DNA from: an uncultured Spirochaetota bacterium
GTDB lineage: Bacteria > Spirochaetota > Spirochaetia > Treponematales > Treponemataceae
Reading direction: 5' to 3'
Length of the DNA: 64,000 nucleotides
NCBI GenBank assembly: GCA_944389415.1
Contig: CALXMF010000002.1
Coordinates: 1-64,000 of the forward strand
This document shows positions 1-10,200 of the stretch, piece by piece; the first letter of the stretch is position 1; every line of letters begins with the position of its first letter. Both the position numbers and the translations under genes were made by a program. The notes below the pieces were generated by a model that worked only from the letters and a program-made list of their open reading frames with translations, searched no databases and had not been told where the DNA came from.

Positions 1-83
1 GTTGTGGTAACTAACATTTTGGAATTTTCAATGGCTTTTTTCTACCCCAAATTGCGAACTTTATTGTACACTATCTTATCATT

Positions 84-281
84 CGGGGTTACAAACTACT
101 TATGGATACACAGGCAAATCAAATATTTGTTATTCTGCCAAATGATATGGTAAAAACCCTTTCAGAGAAAATTGCATTCCGTATCTGGGAAAAATATGAT
201 AATGAACATACTGTGATTCGACTCACAACAAGCTGGGCAACAAAAGAAGAGACAGTAAATAAAGCAATTGCATTATTATAA
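84..281 (+). pseudogene. threonine aldolase C-terminal fragment (decayed or truncated)
   Basis: The frame ending at the TAA at 279–281 encodes GYKLLMDTQANQIFVILPND and, further on, HTVIRLTTSWATKEE. These match the C-terminal small domain of PLP-dependent low-specificity L-threonine aldolases, which cleave threonine to glycine and acetaldehyde. Upstream, from about 15 to 85, the same frame gives residues that do not resemble the family, and it carries a stop at 12–14. The other two forward frames there do not continue the family either. The PLP-binding lysine region is absent. I infer a gene remnant, with the caveat that the window edge hides what lies to the left. Confidence 0.6.
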
Positions 282-290
282 TAGTAATAG

Positions 291-320
291 AAAAGTGGCT
301 GTTATTTCACAGCTGCTTTT
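291..320. terminator. bidirectional hairpin terminator at the end of brnQ
   Basis: Two 12-nt arms (291–302 and 309–320) pair around a 6-nt loop, with two G·U wobbles. There is an A tract on the left and a T tract on the right. The hairpin overlaps the brnQ stop codon, so it can end the minus-strand mutS-brnQ transcript and any plus-strand read-through from the aldolase remnant. Confidence 0.55.
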
Positions 321-1627
321 TTCTTACAAACAGAAATCTGTATTAGGACGGCCAGAATAACCCCTACGGCTGCTGCACAAATCCATCCTAAACCAATATC
401 ATATAATGGAAGTTTCTGAATACCAGCCGATACAAAAGGTATCATAATACCATGGTCTTGAAATATTTCTAATATACTGATAATTGCTGTACAGCATACC
501 GTCAACGGATATATGTATAAATTATTTTTAAACAAACTATCAGTCAAACCAAGCAAGATCAAAATAATGGCGATGGGATAAATACCATTCAGAATCGGCA
601 CAGATACTATAAGAATACGAGTCAGACCAAAATTAGTAATAAACAAAGACCATATTGTCAGAATACCTACCCAACATTTATATGATAAACGCGGTGTAAA
701 CGATTGAAAAAATTCAGCACATGATGTAATAAGTCCAACACAAGTCGTCAAACATGCAAGAAAAAAAATAATTATTAAGACAACTGTCCCCGACAGTCCC
801 CAAAAATGAAAAAACAAATTGGAAAGTGTAACCGCGCCGTTTTCACTTCTGGGAAATGTTCCCGATGCGCAAGAGCCGAGCCATGCAAGCATAACATATA
901 CAACAGCAAGAATCAAACCTGCATATACACCCACCAATATACTATAATGTACGACCCGGCGGGAACAGTGAATTCCTAATCCACGAATATTCAATGATAC
1001 AATGATTCCAAAATTAAGTGCTGCAAGCGCATCCATTGTAAGATATCCTTCGAGGAATCCTTTAAAAAAAGGTTCTGTTTTATACAATCCAATGGGCAGA
1101 ACAGAACCTTTCAGAGGATGGATAAATCCCATCACACATACTAGTAAAATAAGAATCAGCAGTACTGGAGTCATCACTTTACCAAGTGAATCAAACAATT
1201 TTGTTGGGTAAAGCGAAATAAAAAAAGAAAGAGCAAAAAATACAATAGAAAACAATAAAAGACCGGTTTGAACAGAAAAACCATCAGGAAGATATGATGC
1301 GATAGCCATCTCATACGGAGTGGAGGCCGCACGGGGTATAGCAAGGCAAGGGCCTATTGTTAAATATATTAGGACACTGAATATTGACGCAAAACGGCGA
1401 TGGACTTTGGCGCATAAATTTTGAAGTCCATCAAAACGGGCTACAACAACAATTCCAAGCACTGGGAAACCGACCGCAGTGATCAAAAAACCTGCTATTG
1501 CTGTCCATATATGTGTACCGGCACTCTCCCCTAAAAACGGAGGAAAAATTAAATTACCTGCTCCAAAAAACATAGAAAACAGCATAAGACTTACAAGAAT
1601 CAGATTCCAATTTGAAAGTTTCTGCAT
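302..1627 (-). CDS. brnQ: branched-chain amino acid transporter, LIVCS (BrnQ) family
   Basis: Predicted sodium-coupled importer of leucine, isoleucine and valine in the inner membrane. The protein is almost wholly hydrophobic, with about a dozen membrane segments. Near the N-terminus it shows the family signature FSMFFGAGNLIFPPFLG. The open frame extends further upstream into mutS, but I place the start at 1627 (MQKLSNWN) because a strong GGGAGGAG ribosome site lies just before that ATG. At 441 residues it has the usual family length. It follows mutS by 28 bases on the same strand, so it is probably the last gene of the envelope/repair operon. Confidence 0.9.
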   Translation of the reverse strand: MQKLSNWNLILVSLMLFSMFFGAGNLIFPPFLGESAGTHIWTAIAGFLITAVGFPVLGIVVVARFDGLQNLCAKVHRRFASIFSVLIYLTIGPCLAIPRAASTPYEMAIASYLPDGFSVQTGLLLFSIVFFALSFFISLYPTKLFDSLGKVMTPVLLILILLVCVMGFIHPLKGSVLPIGLYKTEPFFKGFLEGYLTMDALAALNFGIIVSLNIRGLGIHCSRRVVHYSILVGVYAGLILAVVYVMLAWLGSCASGTFPRSENGAVTLSNLFFHFWGLSGTVVLIIIFFLACLTTCVGLITSCAEFFQSFTPRLSYKCWVGILTIWSLFITNFGLTRILIVSVPILNGIYPIAIILILLGLTDSLFKNNLYIYPLTVCCTAIISILEIFQDHGIMIPFVSAGIQKLPLYDIGLGWICAAAVGVILAVLIQISVCKKKAAVK

Positions 1628-1655
1628 TATGCAACTCCTCCCTCTTATACAATAA

Positions 1656-4238
1656 TCAACGGCCTGATAGACTTTTTTTCCACCGGACAACAGTTTGCAA
1701 AGCTTCAAGCGGAGTTATCACATCAGGGTCAAGAGAGAGTATTTCATCAATTACTAATTCCTCATCAGAAAAAAGAGCTGTTTCAGCTATATTGTTCGTT
1801 TTCAAACTAGAAACCGTATCGAACTCTGAGTCCTGTGGCATCGTATATATATCTTCCTGCTGAAGTCCTACAAGAATTGAACGTGCACGCTGGATCACAC
1901 AATCCGGGATTCCTGCAAGTCTGGCAACATGAATACCAAAAGAATTTGCCACAACACCACTGCGAATTTTTTTAAGAAAAATAACTTTCTCATCCTGCTC
2001 TAACACATCAAGACACAACTGTATAATAGACGGATGCTGAAGGCGGGTCAATTCATGATAATGAGTGGCAAACAAGGTTTTGCATTTTACTTCATTAAGC
2101 AAATATTCTGATACAGCCCATGCAATTGAAAGGCCATCCTCAGTAGAAGTTCCTCGTCCTACTTCATCCATAATAACAAGACTCTGCTTTGTCGCCGAAC
2201 GAAGAATATGAGCTGTTTCAATCATCTCAACAAGAAAAGTTGATTCACCCCTAGCGAGATTATCAGATGCACCGACACGACAGAATATCTTATCAACAGG
2301 CGAAATACGAGCAGATGACGCAGGCACATAGGAACCTATCTGTGCGAGAACAGCGATCAATGCATTCTGCCTCAAATAAGTACTTTTACCAGCCATATTC
2401 GGCCCTGTAATGAGAGCAAATGTTTTATCAGAAAAATCAAGACTATTTGGAACAAATTCCCCAGACGGCAAATGCATTTCAACCACAGGGTGCCGTCCGT
2501 TTTCAATATGAAAAATATCTTCTTGTTCCAGAACAGGACATACCCAGTGCTGCAGGACAGCAGCATATGCAAGAGCTGCAGCAACATCAATGCCAGCAAT
2601 TTCCTGTGCTGTCTGCAGCAGATAAGTAATATATGCGTGAAGCCGACTACGTACTTCAAGAAAGAGAGTTTTTTCTGTTTCTATTATCTTTTCTCCAGCT
2701 GAATTTAGCTCCAGTTCCAACTCTTGCAGTCTTTCAGTTGTATAACGATCACCATTAACAAGTGTTCTACGTAAAATAAAATGAGGAGGAACCGAATCCA
2801 ACTTACCTTTTGATACTTCGATATAGTACCCAATAAGACGATTATAACGAATTTTTAAATTAGAGATACCGGTTTTTAATCGTTCTTCTTCAGCATATTT
2901 TTCCAAAATGGTATTAAAATTATCATGTATCTCATGCAGGTGATCAAGTTCCGCTGACCACCCTTTTTTTATAAGATTACCTTCGGAAAGAAGGGTAGAA
3001 GGTTCCTCAAGAATCGCATTTGAGATCAATGCAATCATCTCCGCTGCCGGAGCTATATCAAGTCCAGAAAAATCCAGACATTCTATTTCCTGACGGACAG
3101 AAAGCCATGCACACAAACTGGTACGAAGAGCCTGTAAATCTTTTGCATGGGCACGATCCATTGCAATTCGCCCGGCAAGCCGCTCAACATCAAGGATAGA
3201 AGACAATTCTGCTCGAACAGCTTTAAGCACAGCTGGAGTATCTACAAATTGAGTAATACGCTCCTGGCGACAGCGAATCCGATCAATATCACGAAGCGGA
3301 GAGAGCAGCCACTGGCGAAGCATACGACTCCCCATTGCAGTAACCGTATACTGTACTGTTTCTAACAGAGTATAACGGCCGCTTCCATCGTTTAAATTAG
3401 AAACGATCTCCAAATTCCTGCGAGAGGAATCATCCATTACAACAAAATCGACATCATGATAAACCTGAATTCCGGTAATATGCGGTAACTCATTTCCTGT
3501 CATTGACGCAAGGTATTCAAGCAAAAAACCCGCAGGAGCAATTTCAGGCGACGTCTCCTCAAGAGAAAAAGAACGCAAATTAGTTGTTCCAAATTGAGTC
3601 GTAAGTCGTTTATAAGAAAGTTCTTGTGAGAATTTCCAATCAGGATAATAAGAGACCGCAATACCGGCATTCATAGAAAGAACAGATTGAATCACCGTAT
3701 TTGTCTGTAGAGATTGAGGCAAAAGAATTTCTTTCGGCTGACATCTGCCTAATTCCTTAGCAAATTCAATTTCCATTTCAGATGCAGACCAATCGGTTGC
3801 CGCAAAAACAGAAGTAGTAACATCGATATACGCAAAACCTGCTTTACCATGAGTAACAAAAAGAGCTGCCAAGAAATTACTTATTCCCTGTTCAAGGAAT
3901 TCTTCTTCAACAGCAGTTCCAGGGGTAATCACTTCTATAACTTTGCGTTCTGCAAGACCTTTGCCACCTGTTGGTAATGTGATCTGCTCACAAACCGCTA
4001 TTTTTTTTCCTAACCGCAGCAATCTTGCAATATATATCTTTGAGGCATGATACGGAACCCCGCACATTTTTCTCCCGGAACGATGAGTTAGTGTCAAATT
4101 CAGCAGTCGTGATACCTCAATCGCATCCTCGTCAAACATTTCATAAAAATCACCCAGACGAAAAAAAAGCACTTCATTTTGATGCTGTGCTTTTATCGCC
4201 TGGTATTGCTGCATAAGCGGTGTTAAAGCATCACTCAT
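1656..4238 (-). CDS. mutS: DNA mismatch repair protein MutS
   Basis: Recognises mispaired bases and small loops and starts mismatch repair with MutL. The 860-residue protein has the N-terminal mismatch-binding domain with the FYE motif (F31, Y32, E33 in GDFYEMF). Connector, core and clamp regions follow. The C-terminal ATPase has Walker A GPNMAGKST from residue 612, Walker B VIMDEVGRGT around 688–697, and the ATHYHEL motif. The length is normal for MutS1. The start lies 9 bases beyond the ompH stop codon, with only a weak ribosome site, suggesting translational coupling. As I recall, T. pallidum keeps the same tamB-bamA-ompH-mutS order. Confidence 0.97.
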   Translation of the reverse strand: MSDALTPLMQQYQAIKAQHQNEVLFFRLGDFYEMFDEDAIEVSRLLNLTLTHRSGRKMCGVPYHASKIYIARLLRLGKKIAVCEQITLPTGGKGLAERKVIEVITPGTAVEEEFLEQGISNFLAALFVTHGKAGFAYIDVTTSVFAATDWSASEMEIEFAKELGRCQPKEILLPQSLQTNTVIQSVLSMNAGIAVSYYPDWKFSQELSYKRLTTQFGTTNLRSFSLEETSPEIAPAGFLLEYLASMTGNELPHITGIQVYHDVDFVVMDDSSRRNLEIVSNLNDGSGRYTLLETVQYTVTAMGSRMLRQWLLSPLRDIDRIRCRQERITQFVDTPAVLKAVRAELSSILDVERLAGRIAMDRAHAKDLQALRTSLCAWLSVRQEIECLDFSGLDIAPAAEMIALISNAILEEPSTLLSEGNLIKKGWSAELDHLHEIHDNFNTILEKYAEEERLKTGISNLKIRYNRLIGYYIEVSKGKLDSVPPHFILRRTLVNGDRYTTERLQELELELNSAGEKIIETEKTLFLEVRSRLHAYITYLLQTAQEIAGIDVAAALAYAAVLQHWVCPVLEQEDIFHIENGRHPVVEMHLPSGEFVPNSLDFSDKTFALITGPNMAGKSTYLRQNALIAVLAQIGSYVPASSARISPVDKIFCRVGASDNLARGESTFLVEMIETAHILRSATKQSLVIMDEVGRGTSTEDGLSIAWAVSEYLLNEVKCKTLFATHYHELTRLQHPSIIQLCLDVLEQDEKVIFLKKIRSGVVANSFGIHVARLAGIPDCVIQRARSILVGLQQEDIYTMPQDSEFDTVSSLKTNNIAETALFSDEELVIDEILSLDPDVITPLEALQTVVRWKKSLSGR

Positions 4239-4247
4239 AACAAGCTG

Positions 4248-4775
4248 CTAAAAACCTAATGCGCTGATAACCTGATCAGTAATATCAACAGATGGACTAT
4301 ACCAAAGAATACCATTCGCCTGCTGGAGACTTAATATCATACTATAACCACCATTTTCTGCGATACGCCCTAAGGTATCATATAGTTTCTTATAAAAAGC
4401 GTCTGATGACTCCAACGAGCTCCGCAATGATTCAAGTTCAATATTTTTGGCATTAGTATATTCAGTTAGATATGAAGTTTTTTGTGTTATCTGACTTTCA
4501 AGTTTTAAAACGGCAGCGTCATTTCCATTTTTTTCTTCTTCTAACTTTTTTGCCTGTAAATCCCGCAATTCCTGAGTCATTTTATCCACTTCTTTCTGAA
4601 AAGCAGCTTTTTTTGATTCATAACTGCGAATGGGGGCAGTATCTCTAAAATATGCAGCATATACACGGGAAGTATCAACCACACCAAATTTCGTAATATC
4701 CTGAGCAAAAAGCCCAGATACACCAGCACAAATGAGTAACATGCACAATATAATATATTTAACAATTTTATCCAT
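4248..4775 (-). CDS. OmpH/Skp-family periplasmic chaperone
   Basis: Skp holds unfolded outer membrane proteins in the periplasm and passes them to BamA. This 175-residue protein has an N-terminal signal peptide (hydrophobic to about residue 25, ending GLFAQ). It then shows FGVVDTSRVYAAYF, the usual OmpH opening, and a long charged coiled-coil stretch (residues about 50–120). I chose the ATG at 4775 because GAGG lies 7 bases upstream; a start 12 bases earlier would put its ATG inside that ribosome site. It lies between bamA and mutS, fitting a role as BamA's chaperone. Confidence 0.85.
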   Translation of the reverse strand: MDKIVKYIILCMLLICAGVSGLFAQDITKFGVVDTSRVYAAYFRDTAPIRSYESKKAAFQKEVDKMTQELRDLQAKKLEEEKNGNDAAVLKLESQITQKTSYLTEYTNAKNIELESLRSSLESSDAFYKKLYDTLGRIAENGGYSMILSLQQANGILWYSPSVDITDQVISALGF

Positions 4776-4800
4776 AATCAACCTCATCCGTATAATTTAA

Positions 4801-7254
4801 TCAGCGAACTGTCATGTTAAACGATAAGACAAATTGCATATGCGGTTTATCCGACGTAATAGTATTTCCATTACTATCCAACCACTTAACAGAACCAGCT
4901 TCATCAACTTTAAATGGAAAGGCAAGCAGGAGTCGAAGCGGAAACTGCGGCATCGAGAAACGCAAGCCTGGGCCAAAACTGAAATAAAAATCCTGAGCCT
5001 TTAACGAAGTAAATAAATCCGATGCAGTCGCAGTAAGAGCCACAGCATCAAAGAAGAAATCAAACGCTAAAATATTCGGAACAATCGGAATACGCAGCTC
5101 AGCCGTATTATTCCACTGAGCCATACCACGATGTTTATTATAAATTGAATTCCAACCACGACCAATAAACATACCATCGATATAAAGCTGATTACTGAAT
5201 CCAGGTTTATACAACATATCAGGCGGCATTTGTAAATCAAGCGAAGAAAACAATGCTAACACCAGTTTAAGACTCCATTTTTCAAAGACAGGAAGATTCA
5301 GCAGTGTAAAATACAATTCTCCCTGCAGCTTATTTCTAAAGAAAAATTCATTTTCTACAGTTGGAATCAGCCCATACCAAGATAATGTATTTTTAAGGAA
5401 CCATCCTTTTGAAGGATCATAATTAATGTCCCGATCATCAAGCGACACAGCTGTAAAGATTGAATTCTGCAGTCCCCAGCTTCCATGATACTCTGCTATG
5501 GTTGAGTCATATGGATCATACATATCGGCATCATAAAAATTCTGAAGCAGCGTACTGTTAAGGCCTCCGGAAACAGTTAAAATAGCAAACGATGGCAACC
5601 AGCGTCTTCCAACCCCGGCATTAAAAGTGAATGCGATTTGTTCATAATCAAAATAGTAATTTTCCTGATCAAGCCCATCGGGTAAATACATATTCTGCAA
5701 AGAAGTCAATTTTTTATGAGCGACATCAGCCCCAACACTGAAACTAAGCGGAATTCCAAATAACCAGTTATCTCCATAACTCACACCGCCAGACTGTTGT
5801 TCTGTAGACAACATAACATTTGCCGAAACAGACCGGCCGGAACCAAATACATTCCGATCTTCCCATTTGACAAACAAAGAAATTGGCAGTGCGTCAGGAT
5901 CAGAAATTCCTGAAAAAGTCAAACCGAATTCTATTGATGTTGTTGACTGTTCCTCAACAGTAATAACCAGATCAGATAAATAATCTTCTGATCCGGGCAT
6001 GATTTCAGGAACAACAGCCGAGAAATACTGCAAATTATATAAATTACGCAGTCCATTTACAATTTTTGTTTTTGAATAAATATCTCCAGGTTCAACGAGC
6101 AGTTCCCGCCGGATAACATGATCTTTTGTTTTTTTATTTCCCTGGATAATAATATTTTGTATATGGCTGCGAGGACGTTCAACTATCGAAAATTTACAAG
6201 AGACGGTTTTTGTTTCTGCATCTTTATTGATATCAGGCATAAAGGCGTTTCCCGTATAACCATTTTCATAATATAAATCGGCGACAGCTGAACAACCTGC
6301 CATGAATTTTGTCTGATTATACACAGCATTATCCTGCAATGAAATCAAACGGCGTAATTCTTCACTGGAAAAAATAGTATTACCCTCAAATGTAATACCA
6401 CCAAACGTATAAACACCACCTTCCTGTATTATAAACTCAAGTGACAGCTCATCCCTATTTTCTTCTTCATTATATACCGAAGTACGAACAACATCGAGAA
6501 CAGCAGCATCAGCATAACCGCGATCATGATAATAATTTTCTATAATTTGCCGGTCTACCTCAAGTTGAGCCTCTTGGAAAGCACCTTTATTAAATAAACC
6601 GACTTCTTTTAATGAAAGTTGACCACGGAGCGTTTTTTCTGTAACTGCTTGATTGCCTTGAAACGTAATCGAAGTAATTACTGTCGCCTTTCCTTCTTGA
6701 ATGGCAAAAGTAACCTCAATCCCTTCATCTGTTTCCTTTGTTGAAGAAGTTACACGTACTCCGGTATACCCTTTTTTCAAATAAGCATCACGCACAGCAC
6801 GTTCATCAACCAACAATTTATTTGCAGAATATACATCTTTTGTTTTTAAAGAAACGGCATCCTGAAGTTCAACCGACCGAATACTTCGGTTACCGGTAAA
6901 CAAAATTTTTGAAACAACTGGACGTTCTGTCACAACAAATCGAAGCACACAACCGGTACGTTCGGCATTCCATGCCGTAACAAGAGGATCAATGGTATCA
7001 AAATAATCAAGCGAATATAGCTTATTTAGAATTTCCATATATAAGTCATCAGAAAATGGCTTATTTATATACGATGAAACAATACCATCCAAATCAACAC
7101 GGCTGATATTTTTTAATCCTTCAAATTCAATCAGCTTAACAGGTTTATTATAGTACCAATCATCGGAAGATTGTGCCGCAAGCGGCAGCAAAGCACCCAT
7201 CCATACAGACAGCACTGATATAATAACTACCGCATATAAGCGTTTTATACGCAT
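4801..7254 (-). CDS. bamA: BamA/Omp85 outer membrane protein assembly factor
   Basis: Central subunit of the machine that folds beta-barrels into the outer membrane. It is 817 residues from the ATG at 7254, which has GAGGAG about 9 bases upstream. Order: signal peptide (to about residue 28, LAAQSSDD), several POTRA repeats (for example FEGNTIFSSEELRRL and IQGNKKTKDHVIRREL), then a C-terminal 16-strand barrel ending in FNMTVR. The loop motif usually written VRGF reads IGRGWN here. The T. pallidum homologue is TP0326 (Tp92). It follows tamB by 23 bases and precedes ompH, forming an outer-membrane biogenesis operon. Confidence 0.96.
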   Translation of the reverse strand: MRIKRLYAVVIISVLSVWMGALLPLAAQSSDDWYYNKPVKLIEFEGLKNISRVDLDGIVSSYINKPFSDDLYMEILNKLYSLDYFDTIDPLVTAWNAERTGCVLRFVVTERPVVSKILFTGNRSIRSVELQDAVSLKTKDVYSANKLLVDERAVRDAYLKKGYTGVRVTSSTKETDEGIEVTFAIQEGKATVITSITFQGNQAVTEKTLRGQLSLKEVGLFNKGAFQEAQLEVDRQIIENYYHDRGYADAAVLDVVRTSVYNEEENRDELSLEFIIQEGGVYTFGGITFEGNTIFSSEELRRLISLQDNAVYNQTKFMAGCSAVADLYYENGYTGNAFMPDINKDAETKTVSCKFSIVERPRSHIQNIIIQGNKKTKDHVIRRELLVEPGDIYSKTKIVNGLRNLYNLQYFSAVVPEIMPGSEDYLSDLVITVEEQSTTSIEFGLTFSGISDPDALPISLFVKWEDRNVFGSGRSVSANVMLSTEQQSGGVSYGDNWLFGIPLSFSVGADVAHKKLTSLQNMYLPDGLDQENYYFDYEQIAFTFNAGVGRRWLPSFAILTVSGGLNSTLLQNFYDADMYDPYDSTIAEYHGSWGLQNSIFTAVSLDDRDINYDPSKGWFLKNTLSWYGLIPTVENEFFFRNKLQGELYFTLLNLPVFEKWSLKLVLALFSSLDLQMPPDMLYKPGFSNQLYIDGMFIGRGWNSIYNKHRGMAQWNNTAELRIPIVPNILAFDFFFDAVALTATASDLFTSLKAQDFYFSFGPGLRFSMPQFPLRLLLAFPFKVDEAGSVKWLDSNGNTITSDKPHMQFVLSFNMTVR

Positions 7255-7277
7255 GATTGTTTTTCTCCTCAATAGTT

Positions 7278-10200
7278 TTATAGGGCAAATTTCCACGACA
7301 AACTGATTGAAGTAGATTCTACCCAGTTAATATCATACGATTCTATTTCAGGCGCAATACCAAAACGAATTGTCGCAAAAGGGGCATCCATTTCAAAACC
7401 AAAATCTGGCTGAAACACAATACCGCCCGTGCTACCACCTTGACGCTGCTTTGCCTCATCATAGGACAGATGTAACAGCGCATCAAGATAAATCGAACTG
7501 CCAAAGTACTTACCGATATAAACAGTTGTATTATCAAGAAAGTTACCAATAGTCAAATCGTTTCTTGCTGAATCCGAATTTGACAACTGCTTGGACAGAT
7601 TCTGCAGAATCATTGTACGCATAGAGAATATATCAAGATTTAGAGTATCACGCAATATTTCTTCCAATTTTCTAATTCCAAGAACCTGTACCCCATAGTC
7701 CAGACCAGCAAAAACAACATCAACCCCTGTTTCAATATCGGCAGACAGTATCTGACCAAGAATTTCCATGATCTCACGTTCAGATTTTGGCGGCGATGCC
7801 GTATAAGTCGGCGAAAATTCACTAAGCAGCTGATTCGCAGCAGAAAGAGTAATACGAACCTGGCGGCCATCCTCATCACGTTCACGAGTTTCAGCACGTA
7901 CTGTTATACGAGGATCTGCAAGACTGCTCGTTTCATCAAACACAATACGCCCTTCTCTCAAATAAAAGTTTCTGTTTAAATATACAATCTCTCCGCCTCG
8001 CAGCACCACATCGCCAAATAAGTCTGCCGTTCCCGCTGCCGTATCAGCCTGGAACACAAGCTTTGTATACGGAGCGACAAGACCGCGTAACAGCGGATCA
8101 AAACGGATCTCCACTTTATTCAGCGTCTGAAGCTCAAGTGCTATGTGCACAGGTATACTACTCTCAATCGCATATGTTTCAGATTTTGATGATGAAGTAA
8201 ATGCTTTGACAAAATCTCCCTGGAAAAAATCATTTTGGAAATCAGAAGCAAACAACGACACTGTAGTATTCTGCGCATATAGAGAACCCGTAATATTTAC
8301 TTCAGCCAAAGATGCATAAATATATATATCACCACCGCCCTCTCCAAGCACTCGAATCATTGGTATCTGAACATCAACAGGAATATTTTGAGGTGTTCGG
8401 ATCGTAAGTTCAACATGATCAAAAAACCACCGATCAAACACCAGCTGTAAATCAAGTACTGCTTTACCATTTTCACCCACAGAAAATATTTCATTATCAA
8501 TCCGCAGCGTATCTTCTTCAATAACTGCGAGTGCTAATGGAGAAGTAATATGTGTAGGAACATAATCAGGACATGACAAATCAACATTCTGTAATGTAAG
8601 CACACCTGAGAATTCCGGATCTGATATATAACCGCCGATGGCAAACCACCCTGAAACATCTCCGCCATGGACTTTTATAAACGGATATGATAACAGATTA
8701 GTAAAATATTTCATATCCGCTGACAAATTAGCAAATCTAAGATCCAGAGCAGACTTCTGTATACGCCCAGTCATATTAAAACGAACTGGCAGTTGTTCTC
8801 CCAAAGACAATTCAATACTGCCGCTGTCAAGATAATAGCCACTTATACCAGTATTGCTATCTGAAACAAGATCAAACCTACCGGGAGAGCGAACCAATGT
8901 CAGTGTTATCGGTTCAATATCTCCAGTCAGCGTACCGGTTATTTTTTCTGTTGCAAAAGTTAAGACAAATATTTCTGGTATAAAACTCTTTCTATCAGCC
9001 TGAGCAGCAGCTTCTGATTCTACTGTGACAGAAAACGGAACATCCAGAGTATAGATATCGTTAAATGCATAATGCGCAGATAAAAATCCGGAAAAATCTT
9101 TTAAAGAAAACCGTGCGTTCCAAGAATCAAGCAAATGAGCCCCTGCGGAAAGCTGCCCTTGATAAATATTAATAAAACCATCCTCAAGCGCCGCAGCCGC
9201 AGAAATTTCAATTGGATTAGTACGGGAGCCTATAACAGCGCGATCAACAAGCACAGATACATACGGCATCGCAAATGTCCCTGTCGCAGTTACACTGCCT
9301 GTAAAACAATCATCTGAAGTTTGTCCCGAAAGAATTCTAGCCATCGGGAATTCCGTAATATGCAGTTCACTTGAGAAATACCAGTCCTCAAAAGCAGCAG
9401 CCTGAGAAAGTTCGCTCTCCATTGGATTAGCAATATTCAACGCGAGTGTATATGATTCATTCGTTGCGCCATTTTGCAATCCAAGATTCACACTCAGTGA
9501 TTCAAATAACATATCCTGAACAAACCATGAAATACTGCCTGAACCCTGAAGTTCAGAAACAGTATCAGAATATAAAAAACGAGAAAAACTGAAACCATAT
9601 CTGTCCGCAAGCCCCGCAATAGAAAGATACGGCATAAACGGCAGCCGGCCAGAAGATTCCATTACTTCAAGACTATGCAGTTCAACAGAAAAATTATCAG
9701 GCAAAAATACTGCTGACACATCAGAAGATAGAGATAATATATATCCACTGAGCGAAACAGGCAGATTCTTCATACGTAAATAAGCAGTAAACTGCTCTAA
9801 TCCTAATGACATATCAAGGCCTGCTTCAAATCCGTAACTACCGGAAACACTGATAATGTTTCCGTTAATAATATTACCAGTCAGCAAATACGGTATTGAA
9901 TTTACAGTACAATCAGATGAAAAAAACACATCACGATAATCAGGTGAAATATCAGCTTGCGCCGTCATCTGAATAGTCTGTCCTGCATACCGCATATCAA
10001 AATGCGATACACGCACTGTATTTTCATTACCATCAATAGAAAACAACATAAATTCACTGTCTTTCTCAGTATTTGCAAGAACAACCGCAGGAATATTATA
10101 AGTAATAGAAGAAAAATCAGTAGAAACAAATAAATCATTTGTTATGATATACGGCTCAGCAACGACAGCGGCCTGAGCAAGTACAGGAGAGGTTTCATTA

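Noticed and set aside
1-8. GTTGTGGT at the window start as a lone CRISPR repeat or anti-repeat
   Set aside because: Only eight bases agree with the repeat and the following sequence differs entirely; chance match.
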